This document shows positions 26,162 to 33,578 of a stretch of DNA of 43,082 nucleotides, piece by piece; position 1 is the stretch's first letter; the number at the start of each line of letters is the position of its first letter. The notes under the pieces are model-generated. The model did not search any database, was not told the origin of the DNA, and saw only the letters and a program-made list of their open reading frames with translations. Origin of the DNA: Candidatus Anaerobiospirillum pullistercoris. GTDB taxonomy: Bacteria > Pseudomonadota > Gammaproteobacteria > Enterobacterales > Succinivibrionaceae. The position numbers were made by a program, and so were the translations under genes. The stretch is from NCBI GenBank assembly GCA_019114785.1, contig DXEV01000180.1, forward strand, positions 1 through 43,082. The letters run 5' to 3'.

Positions 26162-26505
26162 ATTGGCACCAACCCCTGCAAAAAACGTCATTTGCAGGGA
26201 GCAATAATTCACAAAAAACTGCTGCCCACTCGATGACCTGCGGCATTTGTATTGGCACCGTCCCTGTAAAAACGTCATTTGCAGGGGACAATAATTCGTA
26301 AAAAAGTGCTGCCCATTCGCTGATCTGTGGCATTTGCATTAGCACCGCCCCTGTAAAAACGTAATTTGCAGGGGGCAATAATTCACAAAAAACTGCTGCC
26401 CATTAGTGGTTATTCGGCATTTGTGTTGGTACCGCCCCTGTAAAAACGCCATTTGCAGGGGAAAATAATTCACGAAAAACTGCTGCCCACTCGCTGAACT
26501 TAGGC
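26162..26505. repeat. Array of four ~88-bp direct repeats, each with a hairpin
   Basis: Four similar units begin at 26162, 26251, 26338 and 26425 (periods 89, 87 and 87). Each starts ATTGGCACC or a variant and contains CCCTG(C/T)AAA-loop-TTTGCAGGG. AATAATTC, then AAAAACTGCTGCCCA, and finally GGCATTTG (GGCAAAGG in the last unit) follow. The inverted arms are at 26174-26182/26191-26199, 26262-26270/26278-26286, 26348-26357/26365-26374 and 26435-26444/26452-26461. Units 2-4 have T where unit 1 has C, still pairing as G-U. The last unit runs straight into the ribosome-binding site of the acetyltransferase gene. There are no unique spacers, so it is not CRISPR. Confidence 0.88.
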
Positions 26506-26518
26506 AAAGGAGAGAATG

Positions 26519-26953
26519 ATGGTCATTTCCGCTCAAGAACCAGATCTCGGGACTGTCGCCACTTTAGCCGCTCAGCTGTGGCCAGACTCAACGCCTGCTG
26601 AGCTCGTCTCTGAATTTCAGCAACTACTCTCCCAAGGGCAAACCCAATTCTTCCTTAAGATCCTCGATGATCAGGTCATTGGCTTTGCTCAATGCCAGCT
26701 ACGTCACGATTACGTTGAGGGTACATCCTCCAGTCCTGTGGGCTATTTAGAAGGCCTGTTCATCTACGATCAGTTTCGCCACCAAGGTTATGCCACTGAG
26801 CTCCTCAATGCCTGTAAGGCTTGGGCAAAATCACAAGGCTGCACTGAGTTTGCCAGTGACTGCGAGATCACTAACGAAGCCAGTATTAGCTTCCACCTCA
26901 ACGCAGGCTTTACGGAAGCCAACCGTATCGTTTGCTTCACCAGCAAACTCTAA
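26519..26953 (+). CDS. GNAT acetyltransferase resembling aminoglycoside 6'-N-acetyltransferases
   Basis: A 144-residue GNAT protein. Its length and motifs follow the AAC(6')-I family best known from Acinetobacter chromosomes: an N-terminal LAAQLWP, RHDYVEGTSSSPVGYLEGLF, the acetyl-CoA loop RHQGYATELL, and CTEFASD ahead of the final FHLNAGFTEANRIVCF. Such enzymes acetylate the 6' amine of kanamycin-class aminoglycosides; some close relatives have other natural substrates. Two adjacent ATGs exist; AGGAG lies six bases before the second (26519) and three before the first (26516), so I choose the second. The leader carries the hairpin repeat array, which may affect expression. It stands alone, with no integron or IS signs. 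Family confidence is high; a resistance role is untested. Confidence 0.85.
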   Translation: MVISAQEPDLGTVATLAAQLWPDSTPAELVSEFQQLLSQGQTQFFLKILDDQVIGFAQCQLRHDYVEGTSSSPVGYLEGLFIYDQFRHQGYATELLNACKAWAKSQGCTEFASDCEITNEASISFHLNAGFTEANRIVCFTSKL

Positions 26954-27024
26954 ACAGCATCTGTTTGCACCTCAGTCTCAATGACCTTAGACCTCTAAGC
27001 CTGCCCTGCAAGGCCTTAGGCTTA

Positions 27025-28287
27025 TTACTTTGTGCTCAGCATTTCCTGCTTACGACGCTTGCGGCTGGCACAAAGCGGATTACCACAGACAATAGCGATA
27101 CCAGCCTTCACCTTTTTCTGAAAACGCAGTGAAAATCCGCACTCTGGGCAAGCGCTAAGTACTGGTTTGCCTGGCAAGACAAAATTGCACTGTGGATAGT
27201 GGTTGCAACCATAGAAAATGCGGCCACTACGAGCCCGACGTGGTTCCAGCCGCCCTTTGTGGCATTGTGGGCACACGATCTCTTGCTCGGTGCTTTGCTC
27301 CTTATGCACATAGGTGCAGTCAGGATAATTGGAGCAGCCAATGAAAATGCCATAACGGCCCTTTTTCACTGCTAAAGGCTGATCACACTTTGGGCACTTG
27401 CTCTGCAGCATGCGCAAGGTGCTCACCTGATTGAGCCGGTGCATAAAGATCTTGAGCTTGCACTGGGGAAAGCACGAGCAGCCTAAGAAATCAGCGTGTT
27501 CACTATGGCGTAAAACCATTTGGCCTTTACCACAATGCGGGCACGGATCACCCTCTTTAAGCCCCATTTGGCTATAGCGCTCCTGATCTTCGGCACTGAT
27601 CTCCGGAGCTTCTGTAACAGCATGGGCAGCTGCATTTTCTGCTGCGCGTTGCGCCTCCAGAGCCGTTAGAGAAGCATGACTGTCGCCTTGAGTATCAGTA
27701 TTAACAGCAGTAGCAGTAGCAACAGGCTCTTCCTGAGCCTCAACCACTTGCTCAGAATTGCTGTGCTCGCTTTGCCCCATAGAAGCGATCAGCTGTGACA
27801 GGATCTGCTGGGCACTACCGCCACTGCTTGCAGAGTCTTCGGAAGCTTCTTCGAGATGAGTTGAGACCACCACAGATAGCTTTGCACTACCTGCTGTAGC
27901 CTCACTTGAGGAGGCCTCAGCAGCCGTTGCTGCACCTGCGTCTACCGATTCCAATGCTGCCTTTGCTGCCAAGCTGCCGTCCACTGGCTTTTCGGTGTCA
28001 GCCTGCTCCAGAGCCTGCTCTAAAACAGGCCCTTGCGTCTGAGTCTTAGCAGCACTAGTGGTTGCACTCTTGCGCTTACGCTGGCGCTTTGGCTTAGCCC
28101 TAGCCTTAGACTCTGGTTCTGCTTCGGGCTCGCTTAAAGCCAGTGATTGCAGCACAATCACTTGCCCCTCAGCTGTCACAAATTGCGCCGTAGACTCATT
28201 GGCCTCAAGGCCATTGGTATCAACCACGGGTGTGGCTAACACCGGATCAGGTTGAGCATGCGTAGATGGATCCACAAAATTGGTCAT
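27025..28287 (-). CDS. yrdD: YrdD-like topoisomerase-type zinc-ribbon protein with long N-terminal extension
   Basis: The last ~190 residues match E. coli YrdD, which resembles the C-terminal zinc ribbons of DNA topoisomerase I. Four cysteine motifs are seen: CPHCGKGQ...GCSCFPQC, CPKCDQP...GCSNYPDC, CPQCHKG...GCNHYPQC and CPECGFS...CGNPLC. The first ~225 of 420 residues are an acidic Ala/Ser/Glu-rich tract with a basic KPKRQRKRK patch, absent from E. coli YrdD (about 180 residues). The start at 28287 has AGGAGTG just upstream and is preferred over 28326. In E. coli yrdD sits next to tsaC-aroE and near def-fmt, which supports the call. It is divergent from def. No topoisomerase catalytic domain is present. 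Its function is unknown, presumably nucleic-acid binding. Confidence 0.85.
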   Translation of the reverse strand: MTNFVDPSTHAQPDPVLATPVVDTNGLEANESTAQFVTAEGQVIVLQSLALSEPEAEPESKARAKPKRQRKRKSATTSAAKTQTQGPVLEQALEQADTEKPVDGSLAAKAALESVDAGAATAAEASSSEATAGSAKLSVVVSTHLEEASEDSASSGGSAQQILSQLIASMGQSEHSNSEQVVEAQEEPVATATAVNTDTQGDSHASLTALEAQRAAENAAAHAVTEAPEISAEDQERYSQMGLKEGDPCPHCGKGQMVLRHSEHADFLGCSCFPQCKLKIFMHRLNQVSTLRMLQSKCPKCDQPLAVKKGRYGIFIGCSNYPDCTYVHKEQSTEQEIVCPQCHKGRLEPRRARSGRIFYGCNHYPQCNFVLPGKPVLSACPECGFSLRFQKKVKAGIAIVCGNPLCASRKRRKQEMLSTK

Positions 28288-28373
28288 GATCACTCCTGCA
28301 AATGACCTGCTAAAGAAATGAGACAAAGACGCAAAGTGGCTCTGGGCGGGCGCACCTTGCAGCTTGACAGACG

Positions 28374-28382
28374 TGATAAAAT
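28374..28382 (+). promoter_or_regulatory. Candidate extended -10 promoter of def
   Basis: TGA-TAAAAT at 28374-28382 fits an extended -10 about 60 bp before the def start. A TTGACA at 28364-28369 lies too close to act as its -35. The region also separates the divergent yrdD-like gene. Confidence 0.4.
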
Positions 28383-28440
28383 TAGGGTGATTTTTGTCTT
28401 CTTTTCCCTGATTTATCAGGCTGGAGCTTGTTCTTTTTCT

Positions 28441-28974
28441 ATGGCTATTCGCGACATTGTCGTCTACCCAGACGATCGACTGAGACTTCCTACCACTGCT
28501 GTCACTGTCTTCGACGAGGAGTTACAACGTACTGTCGAGGATATGTTTGAGAGCATGTACCACTACGATGGTATCGGACTCGCCGCTCCACAGATCGGTC
28601 TGAGCAAGCGCATCATTGTAATTGATATTAAAGACACTGACGAAGAGGGTCAGGTCGTCAATCGCTTTAAATACACCATGATCAATCCAGAGATCTTGGA
28701 AAAGCGTGGTACTGAGACCGCTCAAGAGGGCTGCCTCTCTGTTCCTGAGATCTACGAGGAAGTAACTCGTGCCTCCGAGGTTAAAGTTAAGTACCAAGAC
28801 GAGCATGGTGAAGAGCACGAGCTAGAGGCTGATGGTATCTTAGCAGTGTGCATCCAACATGAAATTGACCACCTGCACGGCCATCTCTTCATTGACTACC
28901 TGTCGACCTTAAAGCGCAGTCGTATCAACAAGAAGATCCAAAAGGCCAAAAAAGAAAAGCAACACGCTGAGTAG
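28441..28974 (+). CDS. def: Peptide deformylase
   Basis: Removes the formyl group from nascent N-terminal methionine, using a metal held by one Cys and two His. The 177-residue protein shows GIGLAAPQIG, EGCLSVPE (metal Cys98) and QHEIDH (His140, Glu141, His144), all intact. The frame extends upstream to 28318, but the family starts at the ATG at 28441 (MAIRDIVVYPD). The ribosome-binding site there is weak. It begins the def-fmt-rsmB run, as in E. coli. dprA and smg, which lie between yrdD and def in E. coli, are missing here. Confidence 0.97.
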   Translation: MAIRDIVVYPDDRLRLPTTAVTVFDEELQRTVEDMFESMYHYDGIGLAAPQIGLSKRIIVIDIKDTDEEGQVVNRFKYTMINPEILEKRGTETAQEGCLSVPEIYEEVTRASEVKVKYQDEHGEEHELEADGILAVCIQHEIDHLHGHLFIDYLSTLKRSRINKKIQKAKKEKQHAE

Positions 28975-29055
28975 TACCAACGCTCAAGCTCCTATACAGG
29001 ATTCCTACGCCAGCTAACAGCTGGCGGCTTATAGCCTGTAAGCAAGCTCCCAAGC

Positions 29056-29103
29056 AATGCACTGCGTTGCAATGCAATGCTCTGCACTGCGTTGCGTTGC
29101 ATT
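29056..29103. repeat. TGC-rich self-complementary repeat before fmt
   Basis: TGCACTGCGTTGC occurs twice within 48 bp (29058-29070 and 29083-29095), mixed with AATGC units. The whole begins AATGCA and ends TGCATT, so it can fold on itself. It lies in the def-fmt gap and partly overlaps the unneeded upstream part of the fmt frame. Confidence 0.5.
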
Positions 29104-29182
29104 ATTTTGCGGCGACAACTCCTTTTCTCACGCGTTTTGTGGCCTTATCTTCTCTGGTTCTTTCACTGCTAAGAGGCATCTC

Positions 29183-30160
29183 TTGACCAAACCACGCATT
29201 ATTTTCGCGGGCACTCCTGATTTTGCTGCGCAACATCTCAAAGCCTTACTTGACGCTTCGTTCGAGATCGTGGCGGTATATACCCAGCCAGATCGTCCTG
29301 CAGGACGTGGACACAAGCTCACTCCTAGCCCTGTTAAAGCTTTAGCGCTAGAGCACGGCTTACCTGTGTTTACTCCGCTCAATTTTAAAAATGAGGCTGA
29401 TGTAGCCCAGTTTGCTGCCCATAACGCAGATCTAGCAATTGTCGTGGCCTATGGTCTGATCCTGCCTCAGGCGATCTTAGACGCCCCGCGTTTAGGTTGT
29501 ATCAACGTACACGCCTCGCTCTTACCACAGTGGCGTGGTGCAGCTCCAATCCAACGTGCACTGCTCTCAGGACAGGCCACCACTGGCGTGACCATTATGC
29601 AGATCGTCAAAGAGCTGGATGCCGGTGACATTCTTTGTACTCAAGAGCTGCCAATCCTCCCAGAGGACACTTCAGGCACCCTCTTTGAGCGTTTGGCCAC
29701 CTGCGGAGCAGAGGCTTTAGTGCAATTCCTGCCTAAGCTCTTCGCAGGCGAGATCACCCCTGTGCCTCAAGATCCTGCTTTAGTGACCTATGCGCAAAAG
29801 CTGAGCAAGGACGAAAGTCCACTTGATTTCACTAAGAGTGCTGCCCAGTTAGCACTGCAAGTACGTGGTCTCAATCCTTGGCCTATTGCCACTACCACTT
29901 TACAAGATGTGACCTATAAGGTCTTTGCTGCTCATGCGCTCTCAGCTGCTGAATGTAGTGCCTTACAGCTGCCAGAAAACAACTCAGCAGAGACAGCTGG
30001 AACTTTGGTTGCCACCTGTGACCAAGGTATTGTTGTGGCCTGTGGCCAAGGCTATTTATGCCTCAGCACGATCCAAGCCCCAGGCAAGGGCCGTGTTGAT
30101 GCCGCCGCTTTAGCTCGCTCCAAGAAAGACGTTTTTGCACGAGGTGCTCGCTTTGCCTAA
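29183..30160 (+). CDS. fmt: Methionyl-tRNA formyltransferase
   Basis: Formylates initiator Met-tRNA using 10-formyltetrahydrofolate. Starting at a TTG at 29183, with AAGAGG six bases upstream, the 325-residue protein begins TKPRIIFAGTPDFAA. It places the catalytic triad at Asn108, His110 (INVHASLLP) and Asp146 (ELDAGDI), the same numbers as in E. coli Fmt. QWRGAAPIQ and the C-terminal OB-like domain (LNPWPIA) are also present. The frame continues to an ATG at 29057, but that extension is low-complexity (Cys/Ala from the TGC repeat) and lacks a ribosome-binding site. The rsmB start overlaps the fmt stop. Confidence 0.95.
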   Translation: MTKPRIIFAGTPDFAAQHLKALLDASFEIVAVYTQPDRPAGRGHKLTPSPVKALALEHGLPVFTPLNFKNEADVAQFAAHNADLAIVVAYGLILPQAILDAPRLGCINVHASLLPQWRGAAPIQRALLSGQATTGVTIMQIVKELDAGDILCTQELPILPEDTSGTLFERLATCGAEALVQFLPKLFAGEITPVPQDPALVTYAQKLSKDESPLDFTKSAAQLALQVRGLNPWPIATTTLQDVTYKVFAAHALSAAECSALQLPENNSAETAGTLVATCDQGIVVACGQGYLCLSTIQAPGKGRVDAAALARSKKDVFARGARFA

Positions 30161-31955
30161 CTTTAAAGACTACCAAGGATCCGGCTCTCAGGGCCGTAAC
30201 GGTTCAGCTCAGCGCAGCAATAGTAACCATGGCTCCCGTGGTCAGGGCCCACGCGGCCAAGGCAAAGCTGGCCAAGGCCCTTGTGGCTTTGGCCCACGTG
30301 GCCAAGGCCAAAGACCAAACTCTGGCTCTGGCTCCAGTGCCCGTGCTCCACGTGTTTTCGGCCCAACTAGCCCTTTAGGCACGCTCGTTGCCCCAGTTCG
30401 CGACCGTGAGACTTTAGGTCACGGTCAAGGCTCAGCCCATCGCGCTCCTTTTGGAGATAACCAGCGCTTTGACCCACGTCGTGAGGATCGCGAGCAACGT
30501 CGTTTCTCTGAGACTCCACGCGAGCGTGGCGGCCGAGACCGTGGCTATGGTCAAGAACGTGGTCAAGGTCGTGGCCACGGTCACGAGCAAGATCGTGGTC
30601 TCAACAGCGTCGCAGGTGCCCAAAGCCGCGCCGCTGCTGCCAAGATCGTGGAATCCGTCAATTCCGGCATGTCGCTCACCGATGCGTTCCCACAGTATTG
30701 CGTCGGTTTAGATCCTCGTGATCAAGCCTTTGTGCATGAGATCGTCTATGGCACCTTACGTCAACGTCGCTTACTGATGCTGACGCTCAAGCCAATGTTC
30801 GATTACAAGATCACTGAGCGCCACCGTATCGTGCAGTCCTTACTGCTGACGGCCTTATATCAGCTGGTCTTTATGCGCGTGCCAGCCCATGGTGTAGTTT
30901 CAGCTACGGTCAGTGCTTGCGGTGCCTGTGGTCAGAAGTCCTTTGCGCCTACGGTCAACGCCATTCTGCGTCGCTTCTTACGTGAAGGAGCTACCTTAAC
31001 CTCTAGCGAAGATCTGGCTGTTGCTAACTCTTTCCCTGATTGGTTAGCAGAGCGCTTACAAGCCGCTTATGGTGAGCGTGCCGCTGAGATCATGAGCAAG
31101 TCCAACGAAAAGGCTCCTCTGTTCTTACGTGTGGAAAACTCTAAGCTCTCCACAAACGACTACCTTAAGATGCTGCAAGATCACGAGTTTGTAGGCTATA
31201 CCTGCCAGCTCAGTCCTTGTGCCGTGCGTCTTGAAGTGCCAACCAATGTCACCTTACTGCCTGGCTTCAACAGCGGTCTATGCACCGTACAGGACATCAG
31301 TGCCCAGTTAGCAGCACCACTCCTGCAATTAGAGGCAGGCAAGGCCCAGCGCGTGCTTGATTGCTGCTGCGCCCCAGGTGGTAAGACTGCGCACATTCTT
31401 GATCTCAATCCACAAGCCGAGGTCACAGCTCTGGATGTCGATGCCTCTCGTTTAAAGCAAACCCGCTCGACCTTAGAGCGCTTAGGTCGTTTGCCTCACA
31501 CCAGTGGTGCTTCATCGGCTGCTACCAGTGAGCAGATCCCAACTGCCAAAGTACACTTACAGGAGCTCGATGCTCAAAACTTAGACGCCTTAAGCGGCGA
31601 GTTTGACCGTATTTTGGTAGATGCACCATGCTCTGGTACTGGCGTGATCCGCCGTCACCCTGACATCAAGTGGTTACGCCGCGCCAAGGACATCCCTAAT
31701 CTGGTACAAACCCAAGCGCAGATCTTAGATGCAGCTTATGCCAAACTCGCTAAAGGCGGTATCTTGCTCTACACGACCTGCTCTATCCTCCCAGAGGAAA
31801 ACGACGAGCAAATTAAGGCATTTTTAGAGCGCCACAGTGACGCTCAGCTGCTGCCATTCACCATCAACGGACAAGAGTACCAAACACTGCAACGCATGCC
31901 AGGAGAGGACGAAGGCGACGGCTTTTTCTATGCCCGCCTGCAAAAGCCGCTGTAG
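30153..31955 (+). CDS. rsmB: 16S rRNA (cytosine967-C5)-methyltransferase with Arg/Gly-rich N-terminal tail
   Basis: RsmB (Sun, Fmu) methylates C967 of 16S rRNA. Order: an N-terminal disordered tail (about 1-155) rich in Gly, Gln, Arg and His with many RGQG and RG repeats, then a NusB-like domain (AAAAKIVESVNSGMSLTD ... YQLVFMRVPAHG), then the Rossmann methyltransferase: CCCAPGGKTAHILDLNP, DAPCSGTG with Cys493, RRHPDIKWLRR, and TTCSILPEEND with the second catalytic Cys543 (E. coli C325 and C375, the same 50-residue spacing). E. coli RsmB has no such tail. The likely start is TTG at 30153, eight bases after GAGG and overlapping the fmt stop (30158-30160), so translation is probably coupled. In-frame alternatives are TTG 30135 and GTG 30144. 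Confidence 0.94.
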   Translation: MPNFKDYQGSGSQGRNGSAQRSNSNHGSRGQGPRGQGKAGQGPCGFGPRGQGQRPNSGSGSSARAPRVFGPTSPLGTLVAPVRDRETLGHGQGSAHRAPFGDNQRFDPRREDREQRRFSETPRERGGRDRGYGQERGQGRGHGHEQDRGLNSVAGAQSRAAAAKIVESVNSGMSLTDAFPQYCVGLDPRDQAFVHEIVYGTLRQRRLLMLTLKPMFDYKITERHRIVQSLLLTALYQLVFMRVPAHGVVSATVSACGACGQKSFAPTVNAILRRFLREGATLTSSEDLAVANSFPDWLAERLQAAYGERAAEIMSKSNEKAPLFLRVENSKLSTNDYLKMLQDHEFVGYTCQLSPCAVRLEVPTNVTLLPGFNSGLCTVQDISAQLAAPLLQLEAGKAQRVLDCCCAPGGKTAHILDLNPQAEVTALDVDASRLKQTRSTLERLGRLPHTSGASSAATSEQIPTAKVHLQELDAQNLDALSGEFDRILVDAPCSGTGVIRRHPDIKWLRRAKDIPNLVQTQAQILDAAYAKLAKGGILLYTTCSILPEENDEQIKAFLERHSDAQLLPFTINGQEYQTLQRMPGEDEGDGFFYARLQKPL

Positions 31956-31967
31956 CTTAAGCCTCAA

Positions 31968-32015
31968 GCGACCTGTGCCTTCATGACAGCATCGAAGGCG
32001 CTTTGTTAAGGTCGC
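31968..32015. repeat. Nested hairpin between rsmB and trkA
   Basis: GCGACCT (31968-31974) pairs with AGGTCGC (32009-32015). Inside it GCCTTC (31977-31982) pairs with GAAGGC (31994-31999). No T-run follows, so it is an mRNA structure rather than a clear terminator. It lies in the short gap in which trkA expression could be adjusted. Confidence 0.45.
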
Positions 32016-32104
32016 CTCTCACTTGGTGAAATGAAGGAACATACGCTCCAAGCTTAAGCTGACCTACTAAGCTCACTTGCTTAAGCTCTGGAGCCACCAC
32101 GACT

Positions 32105-33496
32105 ATGAGAATCATCATTGTGGGTGCCACCATCGTCGGCACTGATCTCGCCGAATACCTAGTGCAAGCTGGACATGCGGTGACTTTGATCGACAATCCT
32201 TCTGAGGAGTTGGCGCAAATCGCCAACCGCTTGGACTTGCGCGTGGTGCAAGGCGACCCTACTTGGCCTTCTGTCTTACGTGAAGCCGGTGCTCGTAATA
32301 CTGAGCTCTTAGTGGCCACATCCCCTAACGATGAGGTCAACATCGCCGTCTGCTCAGTGGCATCAGCTCTCTTTAACATTCCGCGCAAAATTGCCCGTAT
32401 GCGTGCCCCTGACTTCTTAAGTGAAGCAGACAAACTCTTTGGTGAGCAAGCTATCCCTATCGATCACGTGATCTCTCCTGAGCACTTAATGGCAGATGCC
32501 GTGGTCGAGCTGATGAATTTCCCTGGAGCCATAGCGGTCAATAACTTTGCTAACGACCGCCTCACAGTCGCTGGAGTGACCTGCTCTGCAGGTGGCAAGC
32601 TGATTGGCGCGCAGATCCTTGATCTCGAAAACTATGACGGCAAGTGCAAAGTCCTCGCGGTTTTTCGTAACGGCAAACCTCTAACCAAGCTCGAGAATCA
32701 AACACTGATCCTCGGCGACGATGTCTTCTTTTGCGCTGAGCGTTTGCGCGCTTTAAACCTCTTAAGTGCCCTGATCCCACTACGCCCTAACGGCAAGAAC
32801 GTGGTAATTCAAGGTGGCTCTCACATCGCCGATGCCATCGCTTTACGTCTCAGCCAGCGTTATAAAGTCAAACTGATCGAGCCTGACGCCAAACGTGCCG
32901 CACGAATCAGCGATCGCTTCCGTAACTCCGCAGTAGAGCTCTACTGTGCCGATGCCTCCAATATGGACTTTGTGATCGAAGAAAAGCTCTTCCAAACTGA
33001 CACTTTTATCGCCGCTTCACCTCAAGAAGAAAGCAATATCATGGCTTCGCTGATGGTGCAGCGTGTCAACAAAGTTCGTACTATTGCCATTATTCGCCAA
33101 CACTCATTCCAAGACATCGCTATTGCAGGTAATGAGATCGATGCGATCATCTCGCCCCGCGAAGCTATTATTTCAGCCCTGCTCTCCCACATCTTGCAAG
33201 AGGGCGTGCTGAAAATGCGTATCTTTAGGCAGGGTCAGTCGGAAGCCTTAGAGCTCTTAGTACAAGGTGAGAAACGCTCTAGCCACGTTGTAGGACGCAA
33301 GATCGATGATCTCAACCTCCCAAATGGAGTGTCCTTTGGACTTGCGATCCGCGACAAGCTCGTGATCAAAATGGACGAAAACTATGTCTTTACCGATGGC
33401 GATCATATTGTCGTTTTCTTAAACGATCGCAAACACATGCGCACGCTCGTCAAGCTCTTCAAGCCACGCCCATTCTGGCTACCTCGCTGGAGTTAA
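32105..33496 (+). CDS. trkA: Trk potassium uptake regulatory subunit TrkA
   Basis: A cytosolic 463-residue protein (E. coli 458) with two RCK units (RCK_N and RCK_C, each twice) that binds nucleotides and gates the TrkH channel. The alignment is clear: DLRVVQGDPTWPSVLREAGA, FNIPRKIARMRAPDF, YKVKLIEPDAKRAA, ISPREAIISALLSHILQ and VVGRKIDDLNLPNG. Both dinucleotide-binding loops are altered. The first is GATIVG instead of GxGxxG, and the second is GGSHIA where E. coli has GGGNIG. NAD binding may therefore differ. It follows rsmB as in E. coli and is followed after 82 bp by trkH, which is not adjacent in E. coli. The ribosome-binding site (GGAG) is about 11 bases before the ATG. Confidence 0.95.
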   Translation: MRIIIVGATIVGTDLAEYLVQAGHAVTLIDNPSEELAQIANRLDLRVVQGDPTWPSVLREAGARNTELLVATSPNDEVNIAVCSVASALFNIPRKIARMRAPDFLSEADKLFGEQAIPIDHVISPEHLMADAVVELMNFPGAIAVNNFANDRLTVAGVTCSAGGKLIGAQILDLENYDGKCKVLAVFRNGKPLTKLENQTLILGDDVFFCAERLRALNLLSALIPLRPNGKNVVIQGGSHIADAIALRLSQRYKVKLIEPDAKRAARISDRFRNSAVELYCADASNMDFVIEEKLFQTDTFIAASPQEESNIMASLMVQRVNKVRTIAIIRQHSFQDIAIAGNEIDAIISPREAIISALLSHILQEGVLKMRIFRQGQSEALELLVQGEKRSSHVVGRKIDDLNLPNGVSFGLAIRDKLVIKMDENYVFTDGDHIVVFLNDRKHMRTLVKLFKPRPFWLPRWS

Positions 33497-33578
33497 TCAC
33501 CCAAGCCTCATCCCAGTACAGCCTATCAAGGCAAGAGCCAGTATCGCTAAATCGCACAGGCAAGAGGATCCAGCTTCC

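Larger units (their letters stand above)
25864..26515. other. Non-coding interval between LRAT and acetyltransferase genes
   Basis: About 650 bp. The first 300 bp show only the degenerate inverted repeat fragment. The rest is the 88-bp repeat array. Two minus-strand frames across the array encode the repeat itself in different frames and have no start signals, so I do not call them genes. Confidence 0.55.

Noticed and set aside
26162-26505. CRISPR-like array
   Set aside because: The whole 87-89 bp unit is conserved, with no unique spacers and no cas genes nearby.
26043-26536. Two minus-strand frames across the 88-bp repeats that encode repeated peptides
   Set aside because: The repeats are read in different frames, no start signals are present, and the 89-bp first period breaks the frame; this is repeat DNA, not a gene.
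31981-32433. 150-residue minus-strand frame over the start of trkA
   Set aside because: Antisense to well-conserved TrkA sequence; no family resemblance.
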